Shown: piece after piece, positions 18,006-26,445 of the stretch
Position numbering within the stretch: position 1 is the first letter of the stretch
Layout: every line of letters begins with the position of its first letter
Assembly (NCBI GenBank): GCA_041395205.1
Contig: JAWLAZ010000002.1
Span: forward strand, 434,001 to 498,000
DNA: 64,000 bases
DNA from: JAHEFU01 sp041395205
Lineage (GTDB): Bacteria; 4484-113; JAFGCY01
Reading direction: 5' to 3'
Made by a program: the position numbers and the translations under genes
Notes under the pieces: generated by a model
What the model was told of the DNA's origin: nothing
What the model saw: only the letters and a program-made list of their open reading frames with translations
Databases searched by the model: none

Positions 18006-19706
18006 ATGGCAAGTACCGGTCAGACAGTAAAGAGCATTCTCACGAGCCCGGTGCATCCTGAGGTCAACTACCTCAATGCAACGAAGGGCTTCAGTTCCTG
18101 GTTCTTCACGCTGGATCACAAGCGCATCGGCGTGATGTACATGGTTTCAATCCTCACCGCCTTCTTCCTGGGAGGCGTGTTCGCGATGCTGATCCGCACG
18201 GAGCTGCTGACACCCGGCGAGCTCATGTTCAACAGCGCGACATACAACAAGGTCTTCACCCTGCACGGTGCGATCATGGTGTTCCTGGTGCTGATTCCGG
18301 GAATCCCGGCGGCACTTGGCAACTTCGTGCTGCCCCTGATGCTCGGAGCCAAGGATGTCGCTTTCCCGCGCCTCAACCTGCTGTCCTATCACCTCTACGT
18401 GATCGGTCTTGTGATGGCGCTGCTGGTGCTGGGACTGGGCGGCGTTGATACGGGCTGGACCTTCTATACGCCCTACTCCATCAATTCGCAGACGCCGGTG
18501 GTGCTGATGACTTCAGCAGCCTTCATCCTCGGCTTCAGTTCGATCTTCACCGGTCTGAACTTCATCGTGACCATCCACAAGATGCGTCCGCCGACGATGA
18601 CCTGGTTCAAGATGCCGCTGCTGCTCTGGGCGCTGTATTCCACCGCGGTGATCCAGCTCGTGGCTACCCCGGTGCTGGGCATTACGCTTCTGCTGCTGAT
18701 CGTCGAGCGCGTGATGCACATCGGCATCTTCAATCCGGCGCTCGGTGGTGACCCGGTGCTGTTCCAGCATTTCTTCTGGTTCTACAGCCACCCGGCGGTC
18801 TACATCATGATCCTGCCCGCGATGGGTGTGATCTCCGAGCTGGTATCGACCTTCAGCCGCAAGCACATCTTCGGCTACCGCTTCATCGCCTACAGCTCGA
18901 TCGCCATCGCGATCTTCAGCTTCATCGTGTGGGGCCACCACATGTTCACCAGCGGCCAGTCCAACCTGATGAACATGGTGTTCAGCGCCCTGACCTTCAG
19001 CGTGTCCATCCCCTCCGCCGTGAAGATGTTCAACTGGCTGACGACGATGTACAAGGGTTCGATCAACCTGGCGACGCCGATGATCTACACCCTGTCCTTC
19101 ATGTTCATCTTCGCGATCGCCGGCCTGACAGGCCTGCCCCTGGCAACCCTGGCCACTGACATCCACCTGCACGATACCTACTTCGTGGTTGCGCACTTCC
19201 ACTACACGATGATGGGCTCCACGCTGTTCGCCTTCATCGCCGGCCTCCACTACTGGTGGCCGAAGATGACGGGCCGCATGTACAACCAGAAGCTCGCGCG
19301 CTTTGCCGCCTGGTTCGTGTCAATCGGCTTCAACGTGACTTTCTTCAGCCAGTTCCCGCTGGGCTCACTGGGCATGCCGCGCCGCTACCACCTCTACGAG
19401 GCGATGCCCGACTGGCAGATCTACCATCAGATCTCAACGCTTGGTGCCTACATGCAGATGATCGGCTTCCTGATCGCTGCCTACGCACTGATCTCATCCC
19501 TGAGCAAGGGCAAGCTCGCCCCACGCAACCCCTGGGGCGGCGCAACCCTGGAGTGGGAAACCTCCACTCCGCCGATCACGTTCAACTTCGAGGATACCCC
19601 CGAAGCCGGCGACCCCTACGATGTGGAGTCCTGGCAGTGGAGTGACGAGGAAGGTGGTTACGTCAAGGTGCGCCCGTCAGTTGCTGACGAGGACCACGCG
19701 GAGTAA
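18006..19706 (+). CDS. coxA: Cytochrome c oxidase subunit I, A2-type
   Basis: This is the catalytic haem-copper subunit and proton pump. The 566-residue protein starts at ATG 18006, 7 nt after coxB. Ligand motifs are visible: FTLHGAIMVF (haem a His), the FYSHPAVY site (CuB His and Tyr), WGHHMFTSG (two CuB His) and FVVAHFHYTMMG (haem a3 and haem a His). YSHPAVY replaces the usual GHPEVY, so the D-channel Glu is absent and the Tyr-Ser pair marks the A2 subfamily known from Rhodothermus caa3. Confidence 0.96.
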   Translation: MASTGQTVKSILTSPVHPEVNYLNATKGFSSWFFTLDHKRIGVMYMVSILTAFFLGGVFAMLIRTELLTPGELMFNSATYNKVFTLHGAIMVFLVLIPGIPAALGNFVLPLMLGAKDVAFPRLNLLSYHLYVIGLVMALLVLGLGGVDTGWTFYTPYSINSQTPVVLMTSAAFILGFSSIFTGLNFIVTIHKMRPPTMTWFKMPLLLWALYSTAVIQLVATPVLGITLLLLIVERVMHIGIFNPALGGDPVLFQHFFWFYSHPAVYIMILPAMGVISELVSTFSRKHIFGYRFIAYSSIAIAIFSFIVWGHHMFTSGQSNLMNMVFSALTFSVSIPSAVKMFNWLTTMYKGSINLATPMIYTLSFMFIFAIAGLTGLPLATLATDIHLHDTYFVVAHFHYTMMGSTLFAFIAGLHYWWPKMTGRMYNQKLARFAAWFVSIGFNVTFFSQFPLGSLGMPRRYHLYEAMPDWQIYHQISTLGAYMQMIGFLIAAYALISSLSKGKLAPRNPWGGATLEWETSTPPITFNFEDTPEAGDPYDVESWQWSDEEGGYVKVRPSVADEDHAE

Positions 19707-19723
19707 CACAGGAGTTATTGACG

Positions 19724-20605
19724 ATGTCGCATCACGATCATCCTTCACATGTGCACCATCACTTCGAGAACGAGACTCAGCAGTTCGACTCGGACAAAAT
19801 GGGCATGTGGCTGTTCCTGGTCACGGAGATCATGATCTTCGCGGGGCTGTTCTGCGCGTACGTCATCTACCGCACGCACAACCCCGAGATCTTCCACTAC
19901 GGACACCAGTTCCTCGACAAGAACATGGGTGCACTGAATACCCTGATCCTGCTCACCTCCAGCCTCACGATGGCCTGGGGCGTGCGAGCCGCTCAGCTCA
20001 GTCAGAAGAAGACCCTGCTCACGATGCTCGGTCTGACGATGCTCTGCGCCTTTGGCTTCCTCGTGATCAAGTACTTCGAGTACAGCGCGAAGATCCACCA
20101 CGGTACCCTGTATGGCGACCGCTATGTCTGGCAGACTGAAGAACATGGCGGCGAGCATGGAGCCGGTGGAGACGGAGCTGAAATGCACAGCCTGGCCGAG
20201 GCGGCCCAGGATGCCAATGCCGTGCACCAGGATGCCATGGCGGGCGGTGCGCAGCTTACCGATGCCTCAATGAAGCTGCCAAGCTCCCAGTATGCTCCGG
20301 CACCCGCAGGTCCCGAAGGCTTCGACATCAACGAACCCGCTGAGGCGAAGGCCGAGGAAGCCACTCACAAGTTCGAGCAGCCGGCCAAGGCGCATCTGTT
20401 CTTCAGCATCTACTTCATCATGACCGGCCTGCACGGTATTCACGTGGTGATCGGCATCATCTGCATCTTCGTGATCTTCGTGCTGTCGGCCAAGGGTGCC
20501 TACAACTCGACCTATTACACACCGGTGGACCTGGTGGGCCTGTACTGGCACCTGGTCGACCTGATCTGGATCTACCTGTTCCCGCTGCTGTACCTCGTGG
20601 ACTAG
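19724..20605 (+). CDS. coxC: Cytochrome c oxidase subunit III with an internal low-complexity insertion
   Basis: The 293-residue subunit III starts at ATG 19724 with GGAG 9 nt upstream. Early membrane segments MGMWLFLVTEIMIFAGLFCAYV and LNTLILLTSSLTMAW and the late segment GLYWHLVDLIWIYLFPLLYLV are family-typical. Residues about 135-220 are an added hydrophilic Ala/Gly/Glu/Gln-rich stretch between membrane segments, so the enzyme carries an unusual extramembrane loop. Confidence 0.92.
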   Translation: MSHHDHPSHVHHHFENETQQFDSDKMGMWLFLVTEIMIFAGLFCAYVIYRTHNPEIFHYGHQFLDKNMGALNTLILLTSSLTMAWGVRAAQLSQKKTLLTMLGLTMLCAFGFLVIKYFEYSAKIHHGTLYGDRYVWQTEEHGGEHGAGGDGAEMHSLAEAAQDANAVHQDAMAGGAQLTDASMKLPSSQYAPAPAGPEGFDINEPAEAKAEEATHKFEQPAKAHLFFSIYFIMTGLHGIHVVIGIICIFVIFVLSAKGAYNSTYYTPVDLVGLYWHLVDLIWIYLFPLLYLVD

Positions 20606-20629
20606 CGGCATAATCGGAGACAAGCTGAC

Positions 20630-21109
20630 ATGAGCAACAAATCACATCATCTTGAGCCGGGACATCCCACCGTCGGGCACGTCAGCCCGCTGCCGCAGCT
20701 GTTCATGGTCTTCGGCGCTCTGGTGGACCTCACGGTGCTGACCGTGGGTCTCTCCGGCAAGCTGCCGGGCACCACCGGCATGCTGATCGCGATGGGCATC
20801 GCCACCATCAAGGCCCTGCTTGTGGCGCTGTACTTCATGCACCTGCGCTATGACCGCCCCTTCAACGGTTATGTGTTCCTCGCGGCCATCATGTTCGTGG
20901 CCTGCTTCTTCGGATTTGCCTCCTTGGATACGGCGACATACCGCCGCGACATCGCTCCCTATGAGGCCAACAAGCTGATGGAGTCCGAAGGCAAGCCTGA
21001 GAACATGTACAAGACGGCACGCGATGAATGGCAGAGCAAGCATGGCGGAGAAGGTACCAGCCTGCATACCAGTGGAGAGGAAGCCGCAGCTCCGGCGGAA
21101 GGCCACTGA
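20630..21109 (+). CDS. coxD: Cytochrome c oxidase subunit IV (caa3-type small subunit)
   Basis: The 159-residue protein has three membrane segments: LPQLFMVFGALVDLTVLTVGL, MLIAMGIATIKALLVALYFMHL and YVFLAAIMFVACFFGFA. The TIKALLVALYFMHLRYD signature is typical of prokaryotic caa3 subunit IV. A charged, His-containing tail of about 55 residues follows. It probably stabilises the subunit I/III assembly. Confidence 0.88.
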   Translation: MSNKSHHLEPGHPTVGHVSPLPQLFMVFGALVDLTVLTVGLSGKLPGTTGMLIAMGIATIKALLVALYFMHLRYDRPFNGYVFLAAIMFVACFFGFASLDTATYRRDIAPYEANKLMESEGKPENMYKTARDEWQSKHGGEGTSLHTSGEEAAAPAEGH

Positions 21110-21138
21110 GCGGTATCGTTAAGCAAGGAGCGGATATC

Positions 21139-21729
21139 ATGGAGCCCGGACGGCCAGCAAGACAGCCGTTGACAGCGGCCACCATGGGGATGTACCTCGG
21201 CCTGGTCTCCGGCACCATGGGCTTTCTGGCCGTGATCGTTTGTTACCTGCTGATCCGCAACATGCATGCCAGCGACTGGCTGCCTCCCCAGGGTGCACCA
21301 TTCCCTGCCACGCTGTACATGAGCACGCTTGTGATCCTCGTCAGCAGCGGCACGATGCAGTACGCACTCAACTCGATCCGGCATGCCAGCGTGCACAACC
21401 TGCGCAATGGCCTGCTGGGAACGCTCGTGCTGTCACTGACCTTCTACGTGCTGCAGTGGAGCAGCTACCGGGTGATCGTTGCCAGTCCTGAGTACGAAGC
21501 GGCCAACTACCTGTTCAGCGGGACCTTCTTCATGATGTCAGCCCTGCATGCCGCCCACCTGCTCGGCGGTGTGATTCCCCTGATCGTGCTTTACCGTGCC
21601 GCCGGCCGCGACTGCTACTCCGAGGAAAGCCACCAGGCCGTGACCAGCACCAACATCTACTGGCACTTCCTGACGGTGATGTGGTGTGCACTGTTTGCCG
21701 TGATGCTCAGCGCGAAGTTCATCGGCTAG
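21139..21729 (+). CDS. Second haem-copper oxidase subunit III-like protein
   Basis: The 196-residue protein starts at ATG 21139 after an AAGGAG and has five membrane segments. SGTFFMMSALHAAHLLGGVIPL and NIYWHFLTVMWCALFAVML match the C-terminal part of subunit III-family proteins. It ends the respiratory operon and overlaps the convergent DUF3179 gene by 11 nt. It may be an additional oxidase subunit or an assembly protein. Confidence 0.82.
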   Translation: MEPGRPARQPLTAATMGMYLGLVSGTMGFLAVIVCYLLIRNMHASDWLPPQGAPFPATLYMSTLVILVSSGTMQYALNSIRHASVHNLRNGLLGTLVLSLTFYVLQWSSYRVIVASPEYEAANYLFSGTFFMMSALHAAHLLGGVIPLIVLYRAAGRDCYSEESHQAVTSTNIYWHFLTVMWCALFAVMLSAKFIG

Positions 21730-22855
21730 CCAGCTCCACGGGATCAATCAGCTGTGCATCCGGATACATCGCATGCCAGGCGAACCACAGTGCACTGATC
21801 CCCGTGAGGCAGTTGCCATCCGCATCCCTGGCCAGCACCGCCGGCGGATCCAGCGTGGAGCTGTATGGTATGAACTGCAGGCTCAGGCCGGAGAGCTCCA
21901 GCACACGGTCATCCCCAGCAAGCCGCTCCACGTCCGCGAAGCTGACAAGCTTCCAGCCCGCTGCATCCTGCAGGGCGAACACCCTGTCCATCGCTTTCAG
22001 GCCATCTGCCGGAGGAGGCGGATCCACCGGGAAGCGCGGTTCGCCGATTTCGTAATATCGCAGGTAGGGGTTTGAATTGTAGTCACGCGGCTCACCGGTC
22101 TCGCGTGCCAGCAGCGTCGTATCGGGATACTGAGCTAGCCACTCTCCCCAATGCGAGAGATCCGCGGGCAGCAGCTCCAGTCCGCTCCCGGCCATCGGTC
22201 CGGCCACGGCGCGCAGTTGCAGCTGGCTCCAGAGGCTGCTCTCCGCCAGTTGCGAGCGGCGGTCATACATCACGATGTTTGAATTGATGAGCAGTCCGCT
22301 GGAGCCGAACTCCAGGATCTCCCCATCCACTTCCCTGCTGAACACTGTGGCTGAATCCGTCAGCGGGCAGTAGACCACCGCGATCGGCACTCCGCCCAGA
22401 GTGTCGTTGACAATCTCGTGATAGTTGAGGATGTTGATCTGGTAAGCGCGTTGTTCCCCGTTGAGGCTGACCCCGACCACACGGTCTCCACTGACGATGA
22501 ACTTGCGGTGGTAAAGCCGCCGTTCGCGCTTGTTGATCTCCGGCACCTCGCTGCCCTGCACCACGGGTGGGTCCTGCAGGGAGTGGATCCCGTCGCGTGG
22601 CAGACCGGATGGCGTAAAGTGCTCAAGCGGAATCAGGCTGTTGCTCGTGCTGAAGCCGTAGTCCGCCAGGCTCAGTGTCCCCTGCTGCACCGCCAGCCCT
22701 CCCCCCTGCATGGCCGGCAGCAACAGCCGCAGGCTGATTGCCAGCATGGCAATGAACACCAGGCTCCACAGCCACCACAGCCCGCGCAGGTCAAGCACCC
22801 TGAGCTCCTGCGTCCCATTGCTGCCTGTCTCCGGCTGTGGCGTTTCGCTGGTCAT
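21719..22855 (-). CDS. DUF3179 domain membrane-anchored protein
   Basis: The 378-residue protein has one N-terminal membrane segment (about residues 26-48) and an extracytoplasmic DUF3179 domain recognisable by VNDTLGGVPIAVVYCPLTD, EFGSSGLLINSNIVMYDR and SLWSQ. DUF3179 has no proven biochemical role. A GGAAGGA Shine-Dalgarno precedes the ATG, and a GATAAT about 30 nt upstream could give it its own promoter. It follows the second DUF3179 gene and ctaB, which suggests a link to oxidase biogenesis (inference). Confidence 0.85.
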   Translation of the reverse strand: MTSETPQPETGSNGTQELRVLDLRGLWWLWSLVFIAMLAISLRLLLPAMQGGGLAVQQGTLSLADYGFSTSNSLIPLEHFTPSGLPRDGIHSLQDPPVVQGSEVPEINKRERRLYHRKFIVSGDRVVGVSLNGEQRAYQINILNYHEIVNDTLGGVPIAVVYCPLTDSATVFSREVDGEILEFGSSGLLINSNIVMYDRRSQLAESSLWSQLQLRAVAGPMAGSGLELLPADLSHWGEWLAQYPDTTLLARETGEPRDYNSNPYLRYYEIGEPRFPVDPPPPADGLKAMDRVFALQDAAGWKLVSFADVERLAGDDRVLELSGLSLQFIPYSSTLDPPAVLARDADGNCLTGISALWFAWHAMYPDAQLIDPVELASR

Positions 22856-22906
22856 ATGTCCTTCCCTGACGCCCCATTATCCCACCGGATCAGGCTCCAT
22901 CCGGAT

Positions 22907-23971
22907 TCAGTCCAGCAGCGGGAAGATCTTACTCTCCGGATGCATGGCGTACCAGGCGAACCAGTAGGCATGCACGAATCGTATATCTGCGTCAGGCAGG
23001 GCCTCGACCAGCACCTGCGGCTCGCTGTCCGGATCCGCCGGAGTGCTGAGTATGAAGCGCGCACCATGCAACTCCAGACGGTTGCCACTCCCCAGCTCGC
23101 GCCTGAGCTGGCGCAGTGGCAGGACCAGCCAGCCGCTGCCGTTGTCAACTGCGATCACCTGTTCGAAGGCATGCAGCGGGCTGTCCTCCGGCAACTGTGG
23201 CCAGGCAGGATAGCGCAGCCTGGCCTCCGTGCGGTAGTCAGCATACGCATCCCTTGTGTACTCCGGCAGTTCCTCAAGCTCCGGGACCGCAACACTGCTG
23301 CCTGGATGCAGCTCCAGCCAGCTCCCCCAGTCAATCAGCTGCAGCGGCAACTGCTCCAGTTCCCTACCAGACAGCGGCCCGCTCACGGCCTGGCCGCGCA
23401 GCTGGCTCCAGAGGCTCTCCTCGCCTCGCCGGGCTCTGTCAAACATCAGCATGTTCGAATTGTGCAACAGCCCGCTCACCCCGAATTCCAGTTCGCGGCC
23501 GTCCTGCTCGCGGCGGAATGCCAGCAGTGCATCACTCAGCGGACAGTAGCTGATCAGCACAGCCCTGCCCTGCAGATTGTCATTCACGATCTGGTGGCGG
23601 CTGAGCATGGCCAGTGGATAGGCCCGGAACTCACCTTCCAGCTCCAGCCCGGCCACGAGGTCCGCAGCCGCCAGGTACGGCGTCAGCCCGGCCGTCTGCC
23701 TGTCGAAGTTCAGCTCCGCCAGTGCTTCGGCGTCCAGCGCCTGCGGCCGGCCTAGTGCTTCTATCTGATCCCGGGCTGCGGCCTGGCTGCGGATCTGATC
23801 CGTGGGTATCAGACAGTCGCGCAGATCAAATCCGCTGAGGCGCGTCGCCTGTGCGACCTTGACTGGAACTGCCTGGCCAGCGAAACTGCCGAGCAGCGGC
23901 AGCATTGCCAGTAGTGTCAGTAATTTCAATCTAAGTGGCCAGTTGCATCCGGCGGCTGTTGGCATCTCCAC
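22907..23971 (-). CDS. DUF3179 domain secreted protein
   Basis: This 354-residue paralogue of the downstream protein has a cleavable-type signal sequence instead of a long anchor, followed by the same motifs: VNDNLQGRAVLISYCPLSD, EFGVSGLLHNSNMLMFDR and SLWSQLRG. The start is GTG 23971 or ATG 23965. It lies 14 nt after ctaB and is probably co-transcribed with it. Confidence 0.85.
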   Translation of the reverse strand: MEMPTAAGCNWPLRLKLLTLLAMLPLLGSFAGQAVPVKVAQATRLSGFDLRDCLIPTDQIRSQAAARDQIEALGRPQALDAEALAELNFDRQTAGLTPYLAAADLVAGLELEGEFRAYPLAMLSRHQIVNDNLQGRAVLISYCPLSDALLAFRREQDGRELEFGVSGLLHNSNMLMFDRARRGEESLWSQLRGQAVSGPLSGRELEQLPLQLIDWGSWLELHPGSSVAVPELEELPEYTRDAYADYRTEARLRYPAWPQLPEDSPLHAFEQVIAVDNGSGWLVLPLRQLRRELGSGNRLELHGARFILSTPADPDSEPQVLVEALPDADIRFVHAYWFAWYAMHPESKIFPLLD

Positions 23972-23985
23972 ATCCCGCTGCGTTG

Positions 23986-24945
23986 TCAGTGGCCTGCCTG
24001 CTCCGGCGTGTCCTGCAGCAGGCCGCTGCTCGCTTCCCCACTTATGCTACCAGTCTCCGCGGGGAAATTGCCACTGTGGCCGTGGGGCTGGATGTCCAGC
24101 ACCATCAAGAGCAGCATCAGCGGCAGGTAGATCACCGTGGCGAAGAACAGCCGCCGAGCATCCATGTACTCCCGGCCCCGCACCAGCTTGTATCCCAGGT
24201 AGACCAGTGCGGCCCCCAGCAGCAGTGAGCCGTAGCCATACCACCAGCCGCTGTATCCGAACACCGTCAGGCTCAGGCCGATCGGCAGCAGGATCAGGCT
24301 GTAATACAGCATGATCGGAAATGTGAAGCGGGCCTGCGGGTCGTGGCTCGGCAGCATCTGGTAGCCGCCGTGCTTGTAGTCCTCGCGGTACATCCAGCTC
24401 AGGGCCAGGAAGTGCGGAATCTGCCAGACGAACAGGAAGGCCGCCAGCAGCCAGGCTCCGAGCGGCAGATAGCCGTAGACTGCGCTGAAGCCCATCATCG
24501 GCGGGATGGCTCCGCAGATCCCGCCCACCAGTGTATTGAGTGGGTTGCGGATCTTCATCGGCGTATACCAGAGCAGGTAGATCAGCTGCGTCAGCAGCGC
24601 CAGCAGCGCGGTGAGCCAGTTCACATGCATAGCCAGCATCACCACACCACTGATTCCGGTCAGCAGGCCGATCGCCAGTGCCACAGACGGTGAGAACAGC
24701 CCGCTGGGGATCGGACGCTTGCGGGTCCGCACCATCCGCGCATCGCGGTGGCGCTCCATGTACTGGTTCAGCGCCGCACTGCCGCAGGCAGCCAGCAGGG
24801 TCCCGCTCACCGTCCACCACAGCAGGGGAAACTGCACCATCCCCCGTGAGGCGATCAGGAAGCCCACGGTGGTCGTGACGACCACCAGCAGGTTAAGGTT
24901 GAACTTAACCAGCTTGAACAGTCCCTTGATGGATTCACGTGGCAT
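23986..24945 (-). CDS. ctaB: Protohaem IX farnesyltransferase (haem O synthase)
   Basis: CtaB attaches a farnesyl group to haem b to give haem O, the precursor of haem A for the caa3 oxidase. The 319-residue membrane protein has about nine hydrophobic segments and the UbiA-family Asp/Asn-rich motif NQYMERHRDARMVRTRKRPIP near residue 60, plus HFLALSWMYREDYKHGGYQML. It is first in a minus-strand unit with the two DUF3179 genes and divergent from ctaA. Confidence 0.95.
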   Translation of the reverse strand: MPRESIKGLFKLVKFNLNLLVVVTTTVGFLIASRGMVQFPLLWWTVSGTLLAACGSAALNQYMERHRDARMVRTRKRPIPSGLFSPSVALAIGLLTGISGVVMLAMHVNWLTALLALLTQLIYLLWYTPMKIRNPLNTLVGGICGAIPPMMGFSAVYGYLPLGAWLLAAFLFVWQIPHFLALSWMYREDYKHGGYQMLPSHDPQARFTFPIMLYYSLILLPIGLSLTVFGYSGWWYGYGSLLLGAALVYLGYKLVRGREYMDARRLFFATVIYLPLMLLLMVLDIQPHGHSGNFPAETGSISGEASSGLLQDTPEQAGH

Positions 24946-25110
24946 GAATGGTTCTTCCGGCTGCCGCCTGCTCCGGCTGAAGCTTGCACTGATGCGGCCT
25001 GAGCATACATCAGGGCGGCTGGCGGCGGGGCTATTTTACCCTAGATCGCCCTGCGTTCCCGCGCAGCTGCTCCCGGTGGGATAATGCTTCCGTCCAGTCT
25101 GGAGGAAAGC

Positions 25111-26445
25111 ATGGCAGACGTGAAAAGGAGTTCGCAGGGCCGCACGGACATTCTGGCAATCGGCTTTGCGATGGTGGTGGCGATGTGGACCGGCGGGTAC
25201 GTGATCCGCCTGGCACACGCCGTCCGCTCGGAGCTGGTGTTCTTCGTGATGATCGCCATCCTGCTGGCCGGTGGCTGGTTCAGCGGCCGCCACAGTGGTC
25301 GCGGGATCGCCGGAGGCCTGATGAGCGGGATGTTCGCGGGCCTGATCAACCTGCTCGTGCTCGGCAGCGTCGTCGGCAACGAACAGGTCGAGGGTGTGCC
25401 GAGCATCGCGATCTGGGGGCCGTTGTCGATCATCGCGCATGGCCTGATCTGCAGCATCGGCGCACTCATTGGACGCAGCGGCTACAGTTCCGCCCGTCCG
25501 CCCTGCAACTGGACTGCCATACTAGCCAACACCGCTGCCGTGGCGACCTTCGTGCTGCTCTTCGCCGGCGGGATCCTCACCAGCGAACGCGCCGGGATGG
25601 CCGTCCCGGACTGGCCCAATTCCTTCGGCACCAACATGTTCCTCTTTCCGCTGGAGCGCATGACCGGCGGGATCTACTACGAGCATGCCCACCGCCTGCT
25701 CGGCACGCTCGTCGGCCTGATCTCGATCTTCCTCGCTGTGCATCTCGCGCTGGTGGAAAAACGCCCGGCCGTTAAGGTGCTGGGCTTCAGCGTGCTCCTG
25801 ATGGTGATCATCCAGGGGATCTTCGGCGGCAAGCGCGTTGAGCTCAACGACCTGACCCTGGCCTTCGTGCATGGCTCATTCGCCCAGGCGGTGCTGGCAA
25901 GCTTCGTGGCAATCACCGCCCTCGTCAGCACCACCTGGAAATCCGCAATCGAGCCGATTGCCGCACGGGGCGCTGCTTCGGACAAGCTGTTGATGCGCAT
26001 ACTCTGCGGCATGCTGCTGGTGCAGATCACGCTCGGCTCCCTGATCCGCCACATCGACATGCAGACCCACCTGCACATCACCCTGGCCGTGATCATCGTG
26101 GGCTTCGCCTTCTTCCTCGGAATCCGCATCGCCAGCCGCTACGAGGAGCAGCCCCTGCTGGCCCGGCTTGGCAACGGACTGGTGGGGATCGTGGTCCTGC
26201 AGCTGCTGCTGGGCTTCTGGGCACTCGTCGGCCGCGGCGTGGCGGCCAAGGCCGGCCAGCTCTACAGCGCGACCCATACGGAGATCGCCGCGGACCCGCC
26301 CACGATCTACGTGCTCAGTGCCAGCATCCACCAGATCGTCGGGGCCAGCCTGCTGGCCTGGGCCGTGCTGCTGGCACTGTGGTGCAACCGCCTGCTGCGC
26401 GAGCCCTCCGCCGGTGAAGCTTCCGATTCAGCCCAGGCTCAGTGA
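25111..26445 (+). CDS. ctaA: Haem A synthase, COX15/CtaA family, with an extra N-terminal membrane domain
   Basis: CtaA oxidises the C8 methyl of haem O to the formyl group of haem A. The 444-residue protein has the four expected His sites: YYEHAHRLLGT, AFVHGSFAQA, MQTHLHITLA and ASIHQIVGAS. Before the usual eight-segment core there is an additional membrane domain of about 110 residues (four segments). I chose ATG 25111 because GGAGG lies 6-7 nt upstream; a GATAAT at 25080-25085 fits a promoter with a short leader. ATG 25084 is open but overlaps that -10. It overlaps the convergent lipoprotein gene by 7 nt. Confidence 0.93.
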   Translation: MADVKRSSQGRTDILAIGFAMVVAMWTGGYVIRLAHAVRSELVFFVMIAILLAGGWFSGRHSGRGIAGGLMSGMFAGLINLLVLGSVVGNEQVEGVPSIAIWGPLSIIAHGLICSIGALIGRSGYSSARPPCNWTAILANTAAVATFVLLFAGGILTSERAGMAVPDWPNSFGTNMFLFPLERMTGGIYYEHAHRLLGTLVGLISIFLAVHLALVEKRPAVKVLGFSVLLMVIIQGIFGGKRVELNDLTLAFVHGSFAQAVLASFVAITALVSTTWKSAIEPIAARGAASDKLLMRILCGMLLVQITLGSLIRHIDMQTHLHITLAVIIVGFAFFLGIRIASRYEEQPLLARLGNGLVGIVVLQLLLGFWALVGRGVAAKAGQLYSATHTEIAADPPTIYVLSASIHQIVGASLLAWAVLLALWCNRLLREPSAGEASDSAQAQ

